In this document: positions 53,239 through 62,704 of the stretch, in pieces | Position numbering within the stretch: the first letter of the stretch is position 1 | How the letters are laid out: each line of letters begins with the position of its first letter | NCBI RefSeq assembly: GCF_002270055.1 | Contig: NZ_NIBG01000008.1 | Location: 139,014 to 203,013, forward strand | DNA: 64,000 nucleotides | Source of the DNA: Anaeromicrobium sediminis | Lineage (GTDB): Bacteria; Bacillota; Clostridia; Peptostreptococcales; Thermotaleaceae | Reading direction: 5' to 3' | Program-made: the position numbers and the translations under genes | Notes under the pieces: generated by a model | What the model saw: only the letters and a program-made list of their open reading frames with translations | Told to the model about the DNA's origin: nothing | Databases searched by the model: none

Positions 53239-55107
53239 CTATGCTGTATTTTCTTTATAAGTAGGAACTACCTTCTTCATAATAGGCCTAACTAACTCTG
53301 TAGTCTCCATAGTTAGTATCCTACTCAAAACACTTAATTCTCTATCTAAATAACTCCTATTAATATTAAGTGGTTGTCCTATAAATATCTTCTTATGCTT
53401 AGTAGCTTGTAATCCTTCTTCCTCCATAAGAAGCTCTTCATATAATTTTTCTCCTGGCCTTAAACCTGTAAATGATATGTCTACTTCCCTATAGGGTTCA
53501 AATCCAGATAATCGTATGAGATTCTCGGCTAAATCAACTATCTTAACTGGTTCTCCCATATCTAGAACAAATATTTCTCCACCCTTTGCCATAGAACCCG
53601 CCTGTATTACAAGCTGAACTGCCTCTGGTATGGTCATAAAGTATCTAATAACATCCTTATGAGTAACAGTTATAGGTCCACCTTCTGCTATTTGTCTCTT
53701 AAATAATGGAATAACACTACCATTACTACCTAGTACATTTCCAAATCTCACTGCCACAAACTCTGTGTCACTTTCTTTGTCTAATGTTTGTATTATCATT
53801 TCTGCCAACCTCTTTGTGGCTCCCATAATATTAGTTGGGTTCACAGCTTTATCTGTAGATATGAGTACAAATCTCTTTACTCCATATTCGTCAGATAACT
53901 CAGCCACATTTCTTGTACCAAACACATTATTTTTTATAGCCTCTGTAGGGTTATGTTCCATAAGAGGCACATGTTTGTGAGCTGCTGCATGGAATACTAC
54001 CTTTGGTCTATATTCATCAAATATGTTCTCTAGTCTTTTTCTATCTCTCACAGATGCAATGATAACTTCTAAGTCTAAATCTTTGTTATTTCTGATAAGT
54101 TCATTTTGTATGTCATAAGCATTGTTTTCATATATGTCTAATATAAGTAACTTCTTTGGTTTAAATTTACTTATCTGTCTACATAGTTCAGAACCAATGG
54201 AGCCGCCTCCACCAGTTACTAGTATTACTTCATCTTCTATATATTCACAAATTTCTTTCAAGTCTACTTCTATTTGTTCTCTTCCTAATAAATCTTCAAT
54301 TCTTACATCCCTAATTTTTTGTACATTCACTTCTCCATTTATCAACTCATATATTCCAGGGAGAGTTTTTAATTTACATTTTGTACTACTGCATATATCA
54401 AATATCTCCTTTATAACTTGCTTACTAGCAGAAGGAATAGCTATTACTATTTCATCTATATGCATTTTTCTTATAGTTTCTTTTATGGACTCTCTGCCTC
54501 CAACTACAGGTACACCATGTATTTTTCTGTTGTGTTTACTTTTATCATCATCTATTATTGCCACTGCCCTTTTGCTAATGTCTGGATTATTCTTTATTTC
54601 CTTAATCATTATGGACCCAGCTTTTCCTGCCCCAATGACTAATACGTTATTTCTCTTTAAACCCTTAGGATATAACTTAGACTTTATTCTTCTCCCTATT
54701 CTATAAGTAAATCTTATACCTCCTATAGATAATACATTAACAAGATAGAATATTATGTAGAATCCTGTCATCATATTCGTATGATAGTACCCAAAGACAA
54801 AAAATAGGCTCATGGTCCCTATCAACGCTGAAATTATTACCCTACCTAATTCTTCTATGCTTGCATATCTCCATATACTACAATATAAGCCCATCTTGTA
54901 GTAACAAAGTATTACTATAATGTTAGTTAGAATAATATGATTGAGATAGTTTTGTATGTAGATACTTGGAATAATAAAATCAAATCGAAGAGCTAAAGCT
55001 ATTACTATAGATAAGTTTATGCATATTATGTCGAACACCATTAGGATCATTTTTCTGTAAAAAGAATCAGTAATATCTAGTCTTTTTGCATTATTTTTTA
55101 CTTCCAT
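53239..55107 (-). CDS. PglF-type UDP-N-acetylglucosamine 4,6-dehydratase
   Basis: A 622-residue membrane protein: four N-terminal membrane helices (about 20-120), a CoA-binding-like Rossmann domain (VLVIGAGKAGSIMIKEI) and a C-terminal SDR catalytic domain (VTGGGGSIGSELCRQI, PTNIMGATKRLAE). The catalytic tyrosine is replaced by methionine in this large PglF/CapD family (the MGATK form), which is normal for it. It makes 4-keto-6-deoxy sugar precursors. The 204-base gap to the dehydrogenase holds no gene. Confidence 0.93.
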   Translation of the reverse strand: MEVKNNAKRLDITDSFYRKMILMVFDIICINLSIVIALALRFDFIIPSIYIQNYLNHIILTNIIVILCYYKMGLYCSIWRYASIEELGRVIISALIGTMSLFFVFGYYHTNMMTGFYIIFYLVNVLSIGGIRFTYRIGRRIKSKLYPKGLKRNNVLVIGAGKAGSIMIKEIKNNPDISKRAVAIIDDDKSKHNRKIHGVPVVGGRESIKETIRKMHIDEIVIAIPSASKQVIKEIFDICSSTKCKLKTLPGIYELINGEVNVQKIRDVRIEDLLGREQIEVDLKEICEYIEDEVILVTGGGGSIGSELCRQISKFKPKKLLILDIYENNAYDIQNELIRNNKDLDLEVIIASVRDRKRLENIFDEYRPKVVFHAAAHKHVPLMEHNPTEAIKNNVFGTRNVAELSDEYGVKRFVLISTDKAVNPTNIMGATKRLAEMIIQTLDKESDTEFVAVRFGNVLGSNGSVIPLFKRQIAEGGPITVTHKDVIRYFMTIPEAVQLVIQAGSMAKGGEIFVLDMGEPVKIVDLAENLIRLSGFEPYREVDISFTGLRPGEKLYEELLMEEEGLQATKHKKIFIGQPLNINRSYLDRELSVLSRILTMETTELVRPIMKKVVPTYKENTA

Positions 55108-55272
55108 TCTCTCATCCCCAATATAAAATTAGTCTAGCATTGTTGATTTTTCAACAATTAGAACACCTTTTATTATAGTACATTTATTTACCATTTTATA
55201 GGGATTTCGTCCTATTTTTTCCGACATTTTACGACATTTCCCATATTTTTTAATATTTTCACAAAATGTAAA

Positions 55273-55310
55273 AATAAGGTGTTTTTACTTTTACGTAAAA
55301 ACACCTTATT
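55273..55310 (-). terminator. Terminator after the 1014-residue SLH gene
   Basis: A 16-bp perfect stem (55273-55288 with 55295-55310, loop ttttac) is followed by TTTTTACATTTT on the minus strand. Confidence 0.85.
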
Positions 55311-55335
55311 GCTTTTGCATTATTTATTATTTTAT

Positions 55336-58300
55336 TTACTTTTTAAATAATTTGTATACAGCAGTTGTAGCCTCGCCTCTAGTTGCATTATTATCTGCAT
55401 TAAAGCTTCCATCAGCTCCAACTAATATGTCTGCTTCATATGCCTTAAGTACATATGGTCTTGCCCACTTAGGAATAGATAATGTATCATTAAATACTTT
55501 ATCTAGCTTAGCTTCCACACTAGACTCTACTTCTCCTTCTAATGCATTGGCAATCATTACAGCCATTTCTGCTCTAGTGATAGTCTTGTTTGGCTTATAT
55601 GTATCATCTTCATATCCACCTACAAGATTGTTCTTAGCAGCAGTAGCTACCATATTTGCATACCAATCATCTTTAGATATATCAGTAAATTCACCGTCGT
55701 ATTTAACTTCTTCTAAACCTAAAGTCTTTACTAACAATGTGGCAAACTCTGCTCTAGTTACCTTGTTATCAGGTTTAAATGTGCCATCTTCGTAACCTTT
55801 TACAATATACTTAGATGCCATAGTTTCTACAAATTCTTTAGACCAGTGGTTTTGAATATCACTATAAGTTACATTGTATTCCATAATAGAATACATACTA
55901 TAGTGATTTAATTTGACTACTAGATTTCCATCTACAATTTTAGATGGTACATACTCTAATTTATTTGTTTTTTCATTTACATAGTATAGGTTTAATTTTT
56001 CCACACTACCTTTAACTTCTTTTAAGTCTATCTTAATATCTATAGACTTATTGAATTTAGATACATTATCCACAACTTTATCTTCTTTATCTAATCCATT
56101 TAACACAAAGTCTATAACTAAGGCATTATCTCTATCATACTCACTACCTAATGGTATTTTATATAAAGTCTTTGATACGCTTAACTCTTTAGATTTAAAT
56201 TGTAACTGACCTTCTTCACCTAAGCTGTCTATAATTTTTTCACTTATAGCTCCAGCTGGGATATTGTACTCTAATTTCTCAGATTTAATATTAAGATCTA
56301 ATTTATTTTCTAATAGTTTTTTCATACCTTCTTTAGGTAGATTAACTTCCATGTCCGTAGAATCAGTTGTAACCTTAATGTTTACAGCACCTTTTTTATC
56401 CTCAATAGCACTATCTAAAGCCTCATTCATACTTTTAGCATCTATGTCTCCATTTGAAGATTCAATATTACAACCATCTACTTTAATTTTCGCGGAGCCA
56501 CCGCCACCGCCTCCACCGCCACCTGATGAAGTATATTTTTTATCAGTAGTAACAGATATTTCACTTGAGAATTCAGATTCAAAGTTATCTTTGTCTAACG
56601 CTCTTACTTTAAAATCATATTGTGTTTTTGCTTCTAATTTTGTTGCTGTATAAGTTTTACTACTTGTTGTTGTAACTCTTTTTCCATTTTTATATACTTC
56701 ATAAGTTGCACCTGTTAGAGTTGAAGTCCATTCTAGTGTTACACTACTTGATGATTTTGATGTTGATTTTAATGTTGGAACCTCTACTTTATCCGCAATA
56801 GCTACTGAACTTAGGTTTGTATCGAATTTAAACTCATTTCCATCTTTACTACCTTCTCTAATTTCCCAACGGCTACCTGTTCTATGGAATGCAGTTGGGT
56901 TATTAACTCCTTGTGGAATGGGTAGTACTAATGTAACAGTTGTGTTATGATCAAGTCCTTTAACCTCAATCTCTACTGCTAATACTTTCTTATCAGCACT
57001 AATTGATTCTGGTGCTTTTTTAATTGCGATTGTAAGTTCTTCACCTACACCTATATCTAATGCTGGTAAATTTATTTCAATCTCTTGGTCTCCAGTAAGT
57101 CCTAAGTCCTCTTTTACATTATCACTTAATGGTATTTGTGCAACAACTGGTTCTGTTGTTCCTTCTTCATCAACTTCTACATCAGGAACTGTTACTGTTA
57201 TCTCAGTTACGCCATCTACCTCTTCTTCTTCAATATCTTCTTCATCTATTTCTACTACTTTTATAACGATAACTGTTCTTATTACTTCATCTGCTTCATT
57301 TCCTGCTTTATCAGTTACGTTGTATTTTATAGTGTATGTACCTGGTACATTAGTATCTACAACATCTACAACCTTACCATCTTTTACTATAGTATCTTCA
57401 ACTTTACTTGTAATATCTCCATCTACATTATCTTCAGCTGTTACTCCTTCATCTGTATAAGTTTCACCCTGATTTATTTTAACTGTTTCATCCCCCTCAA
57501 GGGTGATCACTGGTTTTACCATATCCCCTTCGTATAAATCGAACTCAGCTAATATAACTTTTAATGTATATTTTTCATCATCTGTAAGTCTCTCATTAAT
57601 AACCTTTACAAAGTCATTGCTAAGTTGGTCTAATGAATCATATTGGTATCCCCATAATGTAAATCCTTCTAATACCTCATCCATAATGCCTTCCACATCT
57701 ATTCCATTAATGCTATCTGGTATATATATAGATATATCTCCAGATTTATCTTCTATAACTACCGGTTCTCCTATTTTTTCTTTAATCACTGTTAACCCAT
57801 ATATATATAATTCTAAGTCAAAATTACTATTGTTTTCATCTGACTGTGACTCTAGCTTTGACTCTAGCTCTGGTAGGTCTTCTCTTATTTTAGCTACTAA
57901 ATCTTCACATTCATCTCCCTTAATAATTTCTGGAACCTTATAATCTTTCATGTCCTCTAGAATTTGTACTCTTTCAGCTACTGTAAATATGTCCATAATT
58001 TTAAGTACATCTACTAATTTAATGGCTTCATCTATGGTTATTTCATCTTCAGCTGATAATTTATCATTTAACTTATCTAAGTATTCTTGAGTCATAGCAG
58101 GTTGATTAGCCATGGTTCTCTTTAAATACCCTATTAATTCATCTGTGTTCCATGGGTCACCTGTAACAGGATCAACTTCTCCTTTAGCTGAATACATAGC
58201 AATATCATATAAGCCTTGTACGCGTTCATCTTCGCTATTAGCTATACTGCCTATTAGATTTACTGTTTTGTCTACGATATCTGATATACTTGGTCTATCT

Positions 58301-58380
58301 GCATTAGCATAACTTGTAGGTAAACATGAAAATACCATTAATAGGCATATGCACATAGATATGATTCTTTTTCCTTTCAT
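55336..58380 (-). CDS. Large SLH surface protein with DUF5011/FnIII domains
   Basis: A 1014-residue exported protein. A signal peptide (MKGKRIISMCICLLMVFS) is followed by helices, a DUF5011-type Ig-like domain (about 290-375: VTAEDNVDGDITSKVED and AGNEADEVIRTVIV), further beta domains, an FnIII-like domain (about 550-640: SVTLEWTSTLTGATYEVY), a (Gly)9 linker and three SLH domains (about 850-1014). It is probably a wall-attached adhesin or structural protein. It starts 2 bases after the stop of the 352-residue SLH gene, so they share a transcript. Confidence 0.9.
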   Translation of the reverse strand: MKGKRIISMCICLLMVFSCLPTSYANADRPSISDIVDKTVNLIGSIANSEDERVQGLYDIAMYSAKGEVDPVTGDPWNTDELIGYLKRTMANQPAMTQEYLDKLNDKLSAEDEITIDEAIKLVDVLKIMDIFTVAERVQILEDMKDYKVPEIIKGDECEDLVAKIREDLPELESKLESQSDENNSNFDLELYIYGLTVIKEKIGEPVVIEDKSGDISIYIPDSINGIDVEGIMDEVLEGFTLWGYQYDSLDQLSNDFVKVINERLTDDEKYTLKVILAEFDLYEGDMVKPVITLEGDETVKINQGETYTDEGVTAEDNVDGDITSKVEDTIVKDGKVVDVVDTNVPGTYTIKYNVTDKAGNEADEVIRTVIVIKVVEIDEEDIEEEEVDGVTEITVTVPDVEVDEEGTTEPVVAQIPLSDNVKEDLGLTGDQEIEINLPALDIGVGEELTIAIKKAPESISADKKVLAVEIEVKGLDHNTTVTLVLPIPQGVNNPTAFHRTGSRWEIREGSKDGNEFKFDTNLSSVAIADKVEVPTLKSTSKSSSSVTLEWTSTLTGATYEVYKNGKRVTTTSSKTYTATKLEAKTQYDFKVRALDKDNFESEFSSEISVTTDKKYTSSGGGGGGGGGSAKIKVDGCNIESSNGDIDAKSMNEALDSAIEDKKGAVNIKVTTDSTDMEVNLPKEGMKKLLENKLDLNIKSEKLEYNIPAGAISEKIIDSLGEEGQLQFKSKELSVSKTLYKIPLGSEYDRDNALVIDFVLNGLDKEDKVVDNVSKFNKSIDIKIDLKEVKGSVEKLNLYYVNEKTNKLEYVPSKIVDGNLVVKLNHYSMYSIMEYNVTYSDIQNHWSKEFVETMASKYIVKGYEDGTFKPDNKVTRAEFATLLVKTLGLEEVKYDGEFTDISKDDWYANMVATAAKNNLVGGYEDDTYKPNKTITRAEMAVMIANALEGEVESSVEAKLDKVFNDTLSIPKWARPYVLKAYEADILVGADGSFNADNNATRGEATTAVYKLFKK

Positions 58381-58382
58381 CT

Positions 58383-59441
58383 TTATTCCCCCTTATTTTG
58401 ATTTTTGATTTTGTAAACTTTATCTAATATCCACACGGCCTCTGCTCTTGAGATTATTTCTTGTGGATTAAGATTCTCATTTTCTCTTATTATCCCTAAT
58501 TTTTTCCCCTTTTTAATAAACTCTACTGCCCATGATGATATATTACTCGAGTCTTTGTATTCATCTAATACTACTTCACTTATATCTATATCATTATCCT
58601 TTAATGTGTTTATGGCCATAGTAATCATTTGTTCTCTAGTGATATTGCCCTCTGGATTAAATGATTTTTCATTCATTCCACTTATTATTTTATTATTATA
58701 GGCACTTCTCACATATTTATAGTACCAATCATTAGTTTGCACATCTTCAAAAGGTATATAAGCTAGAGTATTTATATCTATATCTAGTATTTTTACCATA
58801 AGAGTAGCCATTTCAGCTCTCGTAACTTGTCCGTTTGGATTGAAAGTTTCTTCATCTAATCCACTTACTATACCCATATTAGTCATAAAAGCAATGCTTT
58901 CTTCTGCCCAATGTCCTTCTATATCATTGAATTTATGCTTTAACTCCTCTTTTTGAGCTTCTTCTACAGATTCTTGTGCAACCTTTTCTTCAGGAGTAAC
59001 ACCGCCGCCACTAGGTCCTGTTTCTATAGTAGTTTCATTTTCTCCACCATTGACTATTAAATCAGCAGCATCATCTAGTTTCCCATCTGCTACATAATCT
59101 ACTAATTTAATTCGTTCTTCATAAGACCAGTCTTTTAATGAATCAATTCCATCCATTACATCTTTAACTTCTACACCCATGTCATTTAGTTTTTCTACCC
59201 TATCTTCGGTTAACTCAATACTTACACTTGTCTTTAAATCCCTTATTCCCCTATCATCTTTGAAATATACGTCTTTTACCTTTTCTATAGTGTCTTCTTT
59301 GTCATCACTACTATTAATTGCCTTTTCTATTAAATCAGTTATAACTGATGCACTCACATCTGTAGTATCTCCTGCATATATGGATAATGGATTTACTAAT
59401 AGACTTGTACATATTATAGTTAGTATAAATAGTTTTTTCAT
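58383..59441 (-). CDS. SLH domain protein, 352 residues
   Basis: A 352-residue exported SLH protein with signal peptide (MKKLFILTIICTSLLVNPL), a helical N-terminal domain, a linker (GPSGGGVTPEEK) and three SLH domains (about 175-345; HKFNDIEGHWAEESIAF, IPFEDVQTNDWYYKYV, SNISSWAVEFIKKGK). It lies just downstream of the CpsB gene, 26 bases away, and upstream of the large SLH gene. Confidence 0.88.
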   Translation of the reverse strand: MKKLFILTIICTSLLVNPLSIYAGDTTDVSASVITDLIEKAINSSDDKEDTIEKVKDVYFKDDRGIRDLKTSVSIELTEDRVEKLNDMGVEVKDVMDGIDSLKDWSYEERIKLVDYVADGKLDDAADLIVNGGENETTIETGPSGGGVTPEEKVAQESVEEAQKEELKHKFNDIEGHWAEESIAFMTNMGIVSGLDEETFNPNGQVTRAEMATLMVKILDIDINTLAYIPFEDVQTNDWYYKYVRSAYNNKIISGMNEKSFNPEGNITREQMITMAINTLKDNDIDISEVVLDEYKDSSNISSWAVEFIKKGKKLGIIRENENLNPQEIISRAEAVWILDKVYKIKNQNKGE

Positions 59442-59466
59442 AATATTTCCCCCTTATTATTATCAT

Positions 59467-60258
59467 TTATCCAATTTTTAATAATTTAGATATCTTCTTT
59501 ATAAACGTAGTTTTTTCTTCTATTTTAATTGGATCCTTTATGGTTATATTTTTATTTTCCAATACTCTTTTAGGATTAATTGAAAATAGTTCCTCTGCAT
59601 AATCTTTTCCCAATTTTTCTTTTACTAAACTATAACTTTTATCAAGTACTGGTCGTCTGCTATTATAGCCATGTCCATCACTACCTATGATATGTACCAT
59701 ATTATGATTTAACAAATCATTTGCTATCCTTTGAGTCTCATCACCAAATCTGCCTCTTATACTGCCACCGTTTAATTGTATTAAGGCTCCCTTATCTATA
59801 AAGTCGTATACTAGATTAGGGTTGTCCATCACATAGGTGTATCTCTCTGGATGGGCCATTATGGGAATTATCCCCATTAGCTTTAGTTCATATAATACCT
59901 CAAAGGTATACATGGGCATTTCTAATAAGGGTAGTTCCACTAAAAGATATTTTGAATTATTTAAAGTATAAACTTTTCTTTCTTCTATATACTTAGGCAA
60001 CTCCGGGGACATGTAAGCTTCATTCCCCAATAGTATTTCTAAATCAATATTATGTTCCTCTAGCTTTTCTCTAAATAATTCTAAAGATTCTTCTAATTTT
60101 TTTCCTGTGACAAACATATTCGTATCATAAAAGTGGGATGTACTTATTATGGTTTTAGTGCCTTTATCCTTAGCTATCTTAGCCATTTTGATACTTTCTT
60201 CCATACTATTAGATCCATCGTCTATGTTTGGAAGTATATGACAATGACAATCTATCAT
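59467..60258 (-). CDS. CpsB/YwqE-type manganese-dependent tyrosine phosphatase (PHP)
   Basis: A 263-residue PHP-fold phosphatase that dephosphorylates the CpsD/YwqD tyrosine kinase. The metal-binding motif MIDCHCHILPNIDDGS is at the N-terminus, with STSHF, HPERY and GSDGHGYNSRRP further on. It is 14 bases after the kinase. Confidence 0.94.
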   Translation of the reverse strand: MIDCHCHILPNIDDGSNSMEESIKMAKIAKDKGTKTIISTSHFYDTNMFVTGKKLEESLELFREKLEEHNIDLEILLGNEAYMSPELPKYIEERKVYTLNNSKYLLVELPLLEMPMYTFEVLYELKLMGIIPIMAHPERYTYVMDNPNLVYDFIDKGALIQLNGGSIRGRFGDETQRIANDLLNHNMVHIIGSDGHGYNSRRPVLDKSYSLVKEKLGKDYAEELFSINPKRVLENKNITIKDPIKIEEKTTFIKKISKLLKIG

Positions 60259-60272
60259 ATTATGCTCCTTAT

Positions 60273-60956
60273 CTACTTAGCTTCTTGATAATAATATTGG
60301 TTATAGTAGTACTTATAATATTTACTCTTCTCAACAGATACTTTATTTAATACTACTCCTAATATATTAGCATTTACATTTTCTAGTAATTCCTTAGATC
60401 TTTTAGCTGCCTCTATAGCCACCTCTCCTGATGCGGCCACTAATAAGACACCATCAGCTAGAGTAGATAGTATGGCACCATCTGTAACTAGACCTACTGG
60501 TGCTGCATCTAGTAATACATAATCATATTTTTCTTTCATGCTTTCAATAAAGTTTTTCATACTCTTTGATCCTAATACTTCCGATGGATTAGGAGGTTTT
60601 GGCCCACTACTAAGTACAGAAAGATTTACAATTGTACTTTCTTTTATGCAATCATCCTCATTATTTTGCTCTGCTAATATGTTTGTAAGTCCCTTATAGT
60701 TGTTTAACTCAAAATTATTATGTATTCTAGGTCTTCTTAAATCACAATCCACTAATAATACACTTTTACCTGATTGGGCTATGGTTATGGCTAAGTTACA
60801 TATGGTTGTAGTTTTACCTTCACCTTGGGTAGAACTAGTTACTAATATACTTCTCAAGTCCTTGTCTAAGCTAGAAAATTGTATATTGGTTCTTAATACT
60901 CTAAAGGATTCTGATATGGGAGATTTAGGGTTATTAAGAGTTACTAAATCTTTCAT
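60273..60956 (-). CDS. CpsD/YwqD-type tyrosine kinase (BY-kinase)
   Basis: A 227-residue cytosolic bacterial tyrosine kinase. It has Walker A SSTQGEGKTTT (about 41-51), the Walker A' VLLVDCDLRRPR (about 67-78), the LLDAAPVG Walker B and a Tyr cluster at the C-terminus (YYKYYYNQYYYQ) for autophosphorylation. The ATG has AAGGAGG 9 bases upstream and the gene overlaps the YveK-like modulator by 23 bases. Confidence 0.94.
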   Translation of the reverse strand: MKDLVTLNNPKSPISESFRVLRTNIQFSSLDKDLRSILVTSSTQGEGKTTTICNLAITIAQSGKSVLLVDCDLRRPRIHNNFELNNYKGLTNILAEQNNEDDCIKESTIVNLSVLSSGPKPPNPSEVLGSKSMKNFIESMKEKYDYVLLDAAPVGLVTDGAILSTLADGVLLVAASGEVAIEAAKRSKELLENVNANILGVVLNKVSVEKSKYYKYYYNQYYYQEAK

Positions 60957-61668
60957 TCAACGCTACCTCCTTCTTTATTTTTTTTTTATTCATATTATCC
61001 ATTTGAGGTATTGTTCCTATTACTGGTAATCCTAAATGTTTCTCCACATCCTCTGGATTCTTTATGGTATTATCTAAGTATTCTAGTAAAAATACTAAAC
61101 CAAAGGATACCATAAGTCCTAATACTCCAGCTATGGCTACATTCATTGTTTTTCTTGGTTTTATAGGCTCCTCCGGAATTTCTGCCTTATCTATTATTTG
61201 AACATTATCTACTTTCATGATTTGAATAACTTGTCTCTTGAATATTCTAGCTGTGTGATTAGCTATATTTCTAGCCATTTTGGGATCGGTATTTTGTACC
61301 TTTATCATAATAATTTCAGTGTCTTTCACTGAGTTTACAGATATCTGTTCCTTTAATTCATCTAATCCTATTTCTAACTTTAAGTCATCCTTAACTACCT
61401 TTAATACGGATTTACTCTTTGCAATTTCTCCATAGGTTTTAACTAGTTTTTGACTTAATAAAACATCACTATACTCAAGTAATGATTCTTGACTTTTAGT
61501 TTTTCCGACCATCATAGTAGTGTATGTTTCATATACGGGTTCAAGGACGTATACACTCACTAAGGCACTAGTTATTATGGATATGATAGTTATTAAGAAT
61601 ATGATTCCCATTCTTTTTTTTACAACAAAGAATAATTCTCTTATATCAATTACTTCCATTTCTTCCAT
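60934..61668 (-). CDS. YveK/CpsC-type kinase modulator (Wzz chain-length family)
   Basis: A 244-residue membrane protein: a short N-terminal cytosolic stretch, one membrane helix (IIFLITIISIITSALVSVYVL), an extracellular Wzz-like domain with DTEIIMIKVQNTDPKMA, a second helix (MNVAIAGVLGLMVSFGLVFLL) and a C-terminal tail. It activates the BY-kinase and controls chain length. This is the start of the surface-glycan operon. Confidence 0.92.
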   Translation of the reverse strand: MEEMEVIDIRELFFVVKKRMGIIFLITIISIITSALVSVYVLEPVYETYTTMMVGKTKSQESLLEYSDVLLSQKLVKTYGEIAKSKSVLKVVKDDLKLEIGLDELKEQISVNSVKDTEIIMIKVQNTDPKMARNIANHTARIFKRQVIQIMKVDNVQIIDKAEIPEEPIKPRKTMNVAIAGVLGLMVSFGLVFLLEYLDNTIKNPEDVEKHLGLPVIGTIPQMDNMNKKKIKKEVALNERFSNS

Positions 61669-61813
61669 TTTATCTTTTTCATCCCCTTCTGTATTTTGAT
61701 CATATTTACTATATTAACATTTTTTCCCCATTTTTTCTATATATTAGGATGTTAACTTTTTTTTTTTTACATTTTAGTAGGATTACTATATTGTTTTAAT
61801 TTTTCGTATAAAA

Positions 61814-61837
61814 AAAGTTCACTAAAAAGCGAACTTT
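61814..61837 (-). terminator. Terminator of the EamA operon
   Basis: The stem AAAGTTCGCT/AGTGAACTTT (10 pairs, one G-U on the minus transcript) is followed by TTTTTTT on the minus strand. Confidence 0.85.
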
Positions 61838-61849
61838 AAAAATTTATAT

Positions 61850-62704
61850 TTATTTTTCATTATCTACATATAAATATATTCCACATAATATAATAAGTCC
61901 ACCTATCATTTGCCAAAGGTATGGTATTTCTTTAAATATATAGTATGCCCATACTATAGAAAATATAGGTTCTGCCAATACTACTGTAGATACAAAGGTG
62001 GCAGATAGATACTCTAGTGCCCAATTACACACACTATGACCTAAAAATGTACAAACTAGTGCTAATGCTAAGAATATATACCATTCCCTTAAAGTATATG
62101 GATATAAGGGAACATTTGTTACGATAGCAATAGTTATTAAAGTTATAAATGCCACTGAATAAACTATAAATGTATAACTATTTACACTAAGTTCCTTTCT
62201 AGCCCTATTTCCTATAGCTAAATATATAGTAAAAAATAATGCAGCGCTTATGGCTAAAAAGTCTCCCCATATTATGTTGCTACCTAATGTATAATCTCCT
62301 CCAGATATTAAGGCTGCTCCTATAAATGCTATTATTATACCTATTATAGCCTTTTTATGTAATCTTTCTTTAAAGAATATGTACCCACCTACTACAGAAA
62401 ATACTGGTGCCGTATTTACTAATACTACAGCACTTGCTATTGATGTGTATTTTAAAGATGATACCCAGGTTAAAAAGTGTAAACCTAAAACAACTCCACT
62501 TATTATACACCATTTTATAGTACCCTTATTTGCTTTTTTTAACTCTTCCCTATGCTTTAAAAGTACCATAGGTGACATGATTAATACGGCTATTCCCAAT
62601 CTATATGATGCTATTATTAAAGGTGGTGCTTGAGACATTTTTATGAATATGGATGAAAAGGATATGGCAATTATTGCTACTATCATCATATATTTTGCTT
62701 TCAT
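61850..62704 (-). CDS. EamA/DMT family transporter
   Basis: A 284-residue membrane protein with ten hydrophobic segments in two EamA halves (LLKHREELKKANKGTIKW between segments 2 and 3; WEYLSATFVSTVVLAEP near the end of the second half). It is a drug/metabolite transporter superfamily member; substrate unknown. It starts at the base after the stop of the upstream gene (TAAATG), so the pair is an operon. Confidence 0.9.
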   Translation of the reverse strand: MKAKYMMIVAIIAISFSSIFIKMSQAPPLIIASYRLGIAVLIMSPMVLLKHREELKKANKGTIKWCIISGVVLGLHFLTWVSSLKYTSIASAVVLVNTAPVFSVVGGYIFFKERLHKKAIIGIIIAFIGAALISGGDYTLGSNIIWGDFLAISAALFFTIYLAIGNRARKELSVNSYTFIVYSVAFITLITIAIVTNVPLYPYTLREWYIFLALALVCTFLGHSVCNWALEYLSATFVSTVVLAEPIFSIVWAYYIFKEIPYLWQMIGGLIILCGIYLYVDNEK

